From: an uncultured Collinsella sp.
GTDB lineage: Bacteria; Actinomycetota; Coriobacteriia; Coriobacteriales; Coriobacteriaceae
Assembly: GCA_934650095.1 (NCBI GenBank)
Contig: CAKUFT010000034.1
Location: 1-16,505 of the forward strand
Direction of reading: 5' to 3'
Length of the DNA stretch: 16,505 nucleotides
The notes under the pieces were generated by a model, which did no database searches, had not been told where the DNA came from, and saw only the letters and a list, made by a program, of their open reading frames with translations. The first letter of the stretch is position 1. Each line of letters opens with the position of its first letter. A program made the position numbers and the translations under genes. Shown in pieces: positions 14,255 to 16,505 of this stretch.

Positions 14255-16501
14255 ATGACACTCGTATCCAAGACCTTTGAGCTGTACGGCAAGACCTACA
14301 CCTTCGAGTCCGGCGAGCTTGCCAAGCAGGCTACCGGCGCTTGTCTGGTCAAGCAGGGCGACACTACGATGCTCGACACCGTGGTCGTTTCCAAGGAGCG
14401 CAAGAACTACGACTTCTTCCCGCTGACCGTCGACTTCAACGAGAAGATGTACGCTGCCGGTCGCATCCCGGGTGGCTACCTCAAGCGTGAGGGCCGTCCC
14501 AGCGAGAAGGCCACGCTCACGGCCCGTATGATCGACCGCCCGATCCGCCCGAGCTTCCCGGACGGATTCCGCAACGAGGTGCACATCGTCGCGACCTCGC
14601 TCGTCGCCGACCAGGTTAACCCCTTCGACGTCATCAACGTCATGGGTGCCTCCCTGGCCATGACGCTCGGCGGCGTGCCCTTCGAGGGCCCGCTCGCCTG
14701 CGTGCGCATCGGCCGTAACGTGGAGACCGGCGAGTTTATCGTCAACCCCACCTATGAGGAGCGCGAGAACTCCGACTTGGACCTGGAGCTGGGCGGTTCT
14801 GCCGACTTCATCTCTATGGTCGAGGCCGGCGCCGAGGAGATCTCCGAGGACGACATGCTCGCCGCTATGAAGTTTGGCCAGGAGGCCCTCGCTGCCTTCT
14901 GCCAGGCTCAGGACGAGTTCGTCGCCGAGTGGGAGCAGGTCAACGGTGCCATCGTCAAGAAGGAGTACCCGCTCGACCAGCCCGTCGAGGAGGTCCAGGA
15001 GCGCATCTTCGCCCACTACGACGAGATGGCTGCTGCCCTGCGCGATGCCGACAAGCTTTCCCGCATCGGTAAGGTCGAGGCTCTGAAGGAGTCCATCCGC
15101 GCCGAGTTCACCGAGGAGGAGCAGGCCGCTTGGGAGCGCGAGATCCCCGTGGCGCTCAAGAAGCTCGAGAAGAAGGCCATGCGTACCATGGTCGTCGAGA
15201 CCGGCGAGCGCGTCGACGGCCGTGCCGCCGACGAGATCCGTCCCATCATGGTGAAGGACAACTACCTGCCGCTCGTTCACGGCTCTGGCTTGTTCCAGCG
15301 CGGTCAGACCCAGGTGCTCTCCGTCCTTTCGCTCGGCATGCTCAATGAGGGCCAGCGTCTGGATACCATCGAGCCCACCGAGGGCAAGCGTTACATGCAC
15401 CACTACAACTTCCCGCCGTTCTGCACCGGCGAGACCGGTCGTATGGGCAGCCCCAAGCGCCGCGAGATCGGTCACGGCAACCTGGCCGAGCGCGCCTTGC
15501 TCCCGGTGCTCCCCGACGAGAACGAGTTCCCCTACGCCATTCGCGTCGTCTCCGAGGTCATGGAGTCCAACGGCTCTTCTTCGATGGCTTCGACCTGCGG
15601 TTCCACGCTCGCCCTCATGGACGGCGGCGTGCCCATTAAGCGCCCGGTCTCCGGTATCGCTATGGGCCTGATCCAGGAGGAGGGCAAGACCGTGGTCCTG
15701 TCCGACATCCAGGGTCTCGAGGACTTCCTGGGTGACATGGACTTTAAGGTCACCGGCACCACCGAGGGCATCACCGCCCTGCAGATGGACAACAAGGCCA
15801 CCGGCCTTACCTTCGACATCCTGGCCCGCGCCCTGCAGCAGGCCAAGGAGGGCCGTGCGTTCATCCTGCAGAAGATGCTCGATGTGATCCCCGAGCCGCG
15901 TCACACCACGCGCAGCACCGCTCCGCGCATCGTCTCCATTCAGGTTCCGACCGACAAGATCCGCGACGTCATCGGTTCCGGCGGCAAGGTCATCCGTGGC
16001 ATCCAGGATGAGACCGGCGCTTCGGTTGACATCCAGGAGGACGGCACCGTCTTTGTCGGCGGTACCGGCGAGTCCGTCGACCAGGCCGTCGAGCGCATCA
16101 AGCTCATCATCAAGGTTCCCGAGCCGGGCGAGGAGTACACCGGTCGTGTTGTCTCCATCCAGCCGTTCGGCGCCTTCGTGAACCTGCTGCCCGGTAAGGA
16201 CGGCCTGCTGCACATCTCCCGCGTCGCCAAGGGCCGCGTGGAGAAGGTCGAGGACGTCCTCAATGTGGGCGACGAGGTTAAGGTCGTCGTCATCGAGGTC
16301 GACGATCGCGGCAAGATCTCGCTCGATCGTCTTGACAAGCCCGAGGCCCCGGCTCGTGCCGAGGGTGCCTCCGAGGGCGACGGCGAGCACTTCCAGCGCC
16401 GTGAGCGTCCGCGTCGCGAGCGCTCCGAGCGCAGCGACCGTCCGCGCCGTCCCGGCGACAACGGAGGCCGCAAGCCCCGCCGTCACCACGACGCCGAGTA
16501 A
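14255..16501 (+). CDS. pnp: Polynucleotide phosphorylase (PNPase)
   Basis: The protein has 748 residues. PNPase is a trimeric 3'-5' exoribonuclease that degrades RNA by phosphorolysis and can add tails in reverse. Two RNase PH domains flank an all-helical linker. In the second, ESNGSSSMAS holds the phosphate-binding serines, and EDFLGDMDFK (489-498) holds the catalytic aspartates. The KH domain has IRDVIGSGGKVIRGIQDETG (from about 569), and the S1 domain spans about 626-695 (TGRVVSIQPFGAFVNLLPGK). The tail from about 700 is a charged, Arg-rich extension with RRER, RSER, RSDR and RPRR units, explaining the length above E. coli's 711. The ATG at 14255 follows AAAGGAG (14244-14250). The stop falls four bases before the window end. 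A degradosome partner cannot be named from this window. Confidence 0.98.
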   Translation: MTLVSKTFELYGKTYTFESGELAKQATGACLVKQGDTTMLDTVVVSKERKNYDFFPLTVDFNEKMYAAGRIPGGYLKREGRPSEKATLTARMIDRPIRPSFPDGFRNEVHIVATSLVADQVNPFDVINVMGASLAMTLGGVPFEGPLACVRIGRNVETGEFIVNPTYEERENSDLDLELGGSADFISMVEAGAEEISEDDMLAAMKFGQEALAAFCQAQDEFVAEWEQVNGAIVKKEYPLDQPVEEVQERIFAHYDEMAAALRDADKLSRIGKVEALKESIRAEFTEEEQAAWEREIPVALKKLEKKAMRTMVVETGERVDGRAADEIRPIMVKDNYLPLVHGSGLFQRGQTQVLSVLSLGMLNEGQRLDTIEPTEGKRYMHHYNFPPFCTGETGRMGSPKRREIGHGNLAERALLPVLPDENEFPYAIRVVSEVMESNGSSSMASTCGSTLALMDGGVPIKRPVSGIAMGLIQEEGKTVVLSDIQGLEDFLGDMDFKVTGTTEGITALQMDNKATGLTFDILARALQQAKEGRAFILQKMLDVIPEPRHTTRSTAPRIVSIQVPTDKIRDVIGSGGKVIRGIQDETGASVDIQEDGTVFVGGTGESVDQAVERIKLIIKVPEPGEEYTGRVVSIQPFGAFVNLLPGKDGLLHISRVAKGRVEKVEDVLNVGDEVKVVVIEVDDRGKISLDRLDKPEAPARAEGASEGDGEHFQRRERPRRERSERSDRPRRPGDNGGRKPRRHHDAE

Positions 16502-16505
16502 CAGC

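Noticed and set aside
14207..16489. Long open frame on the minus strand (about 760 codons) opposite pnp
   Set aside because: Its Leu/Gly/Asp/Val/Glu-rich translation is what antisense of biased codons gives. No motif or separate ribosome binding site was seen, and pnp is certain on the other strand.
1..16505. Hidden mobile element, CRISPR array, toxin-antitoxin or defence system
   Set aside because: Every gene is a recognised housekeeping type in a conserved order. Gaps are under 150 bases, and no direct repeats, transposase or phage genes were seen.

Overview
This 16.5 kb window is GC-rich bacterial chromosome, densely coding and entirely on the + strand. It carries 15 genes, of which only the first is cut by the window edge. 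Codons end mostly in G or C, starts include GTG and TTG, and most genes have a purine-rich ribosome binding site. The protein sequences and gene order look like an actinobacterium of class Coriobacteriia, probably Collinsella or a close relative. That assignment is from recognition of sequence style, not from a search.

Layout: (1) 1-2104: the 3' end of comEC (DNA uptake channel), holA (DNA polymerase III delta) and rpsT (ribosomal protein S20), closed by a strong intrinsic terminator. (2) 2201-6295: lepA (EF4), a dusB-type tRNA dihydrouridine synthase and hemW, spaced by 2-4 bases. (3) 6354-8687: two adjacent DnaJ genes. The first encodes an unusual DnaJ-like protein whose C-terminal half is replaced by membrane segments; the second is a canonical DnaJ. 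(4) 8697-13688: mtaB, phoH, ybeY, dgkA, era and recO, packed with overlaps or gaps of at most 12 bases, evidently one transcription unit for tRNA modification, rRNA maturation, lipid carrier recycling, 30S assembly and recombinational repair. (5) 13827-16501: rpsO (S15), a terminator, then pnp (polynucleotide phosphorylase), the classic S15-PNPase pair, both with structured leaders.

The order comEC-holA-rpsT-lepA-hemW-dnaJ-mtaB-phoH-ybeY-dgkA-era-recO matches the long conserved cluster known from Bacillus and other Gram-positives. Here hrcA, grpE and dnaK are absent between hemW and dnaJ, prmA and rsmE are absent between dnaJ and mtaB, and a dus gene is added after lepA. Most of the window is therefore core housekeeping.

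The items most worth a second look are the membrane-anchored DnaJ-like protein, a probably leaderless lepA transcript, a repeated promoter-proximal box GCTYGGGTA, an acidic N-terminal extension on Era, and folded leaders before rpsT, rpsO and pnp. I saw no tRNA, rRNA, CRISPR array, insertion sequence, prophage or attachment site. No gene-free stretch exceeds 150 bases.
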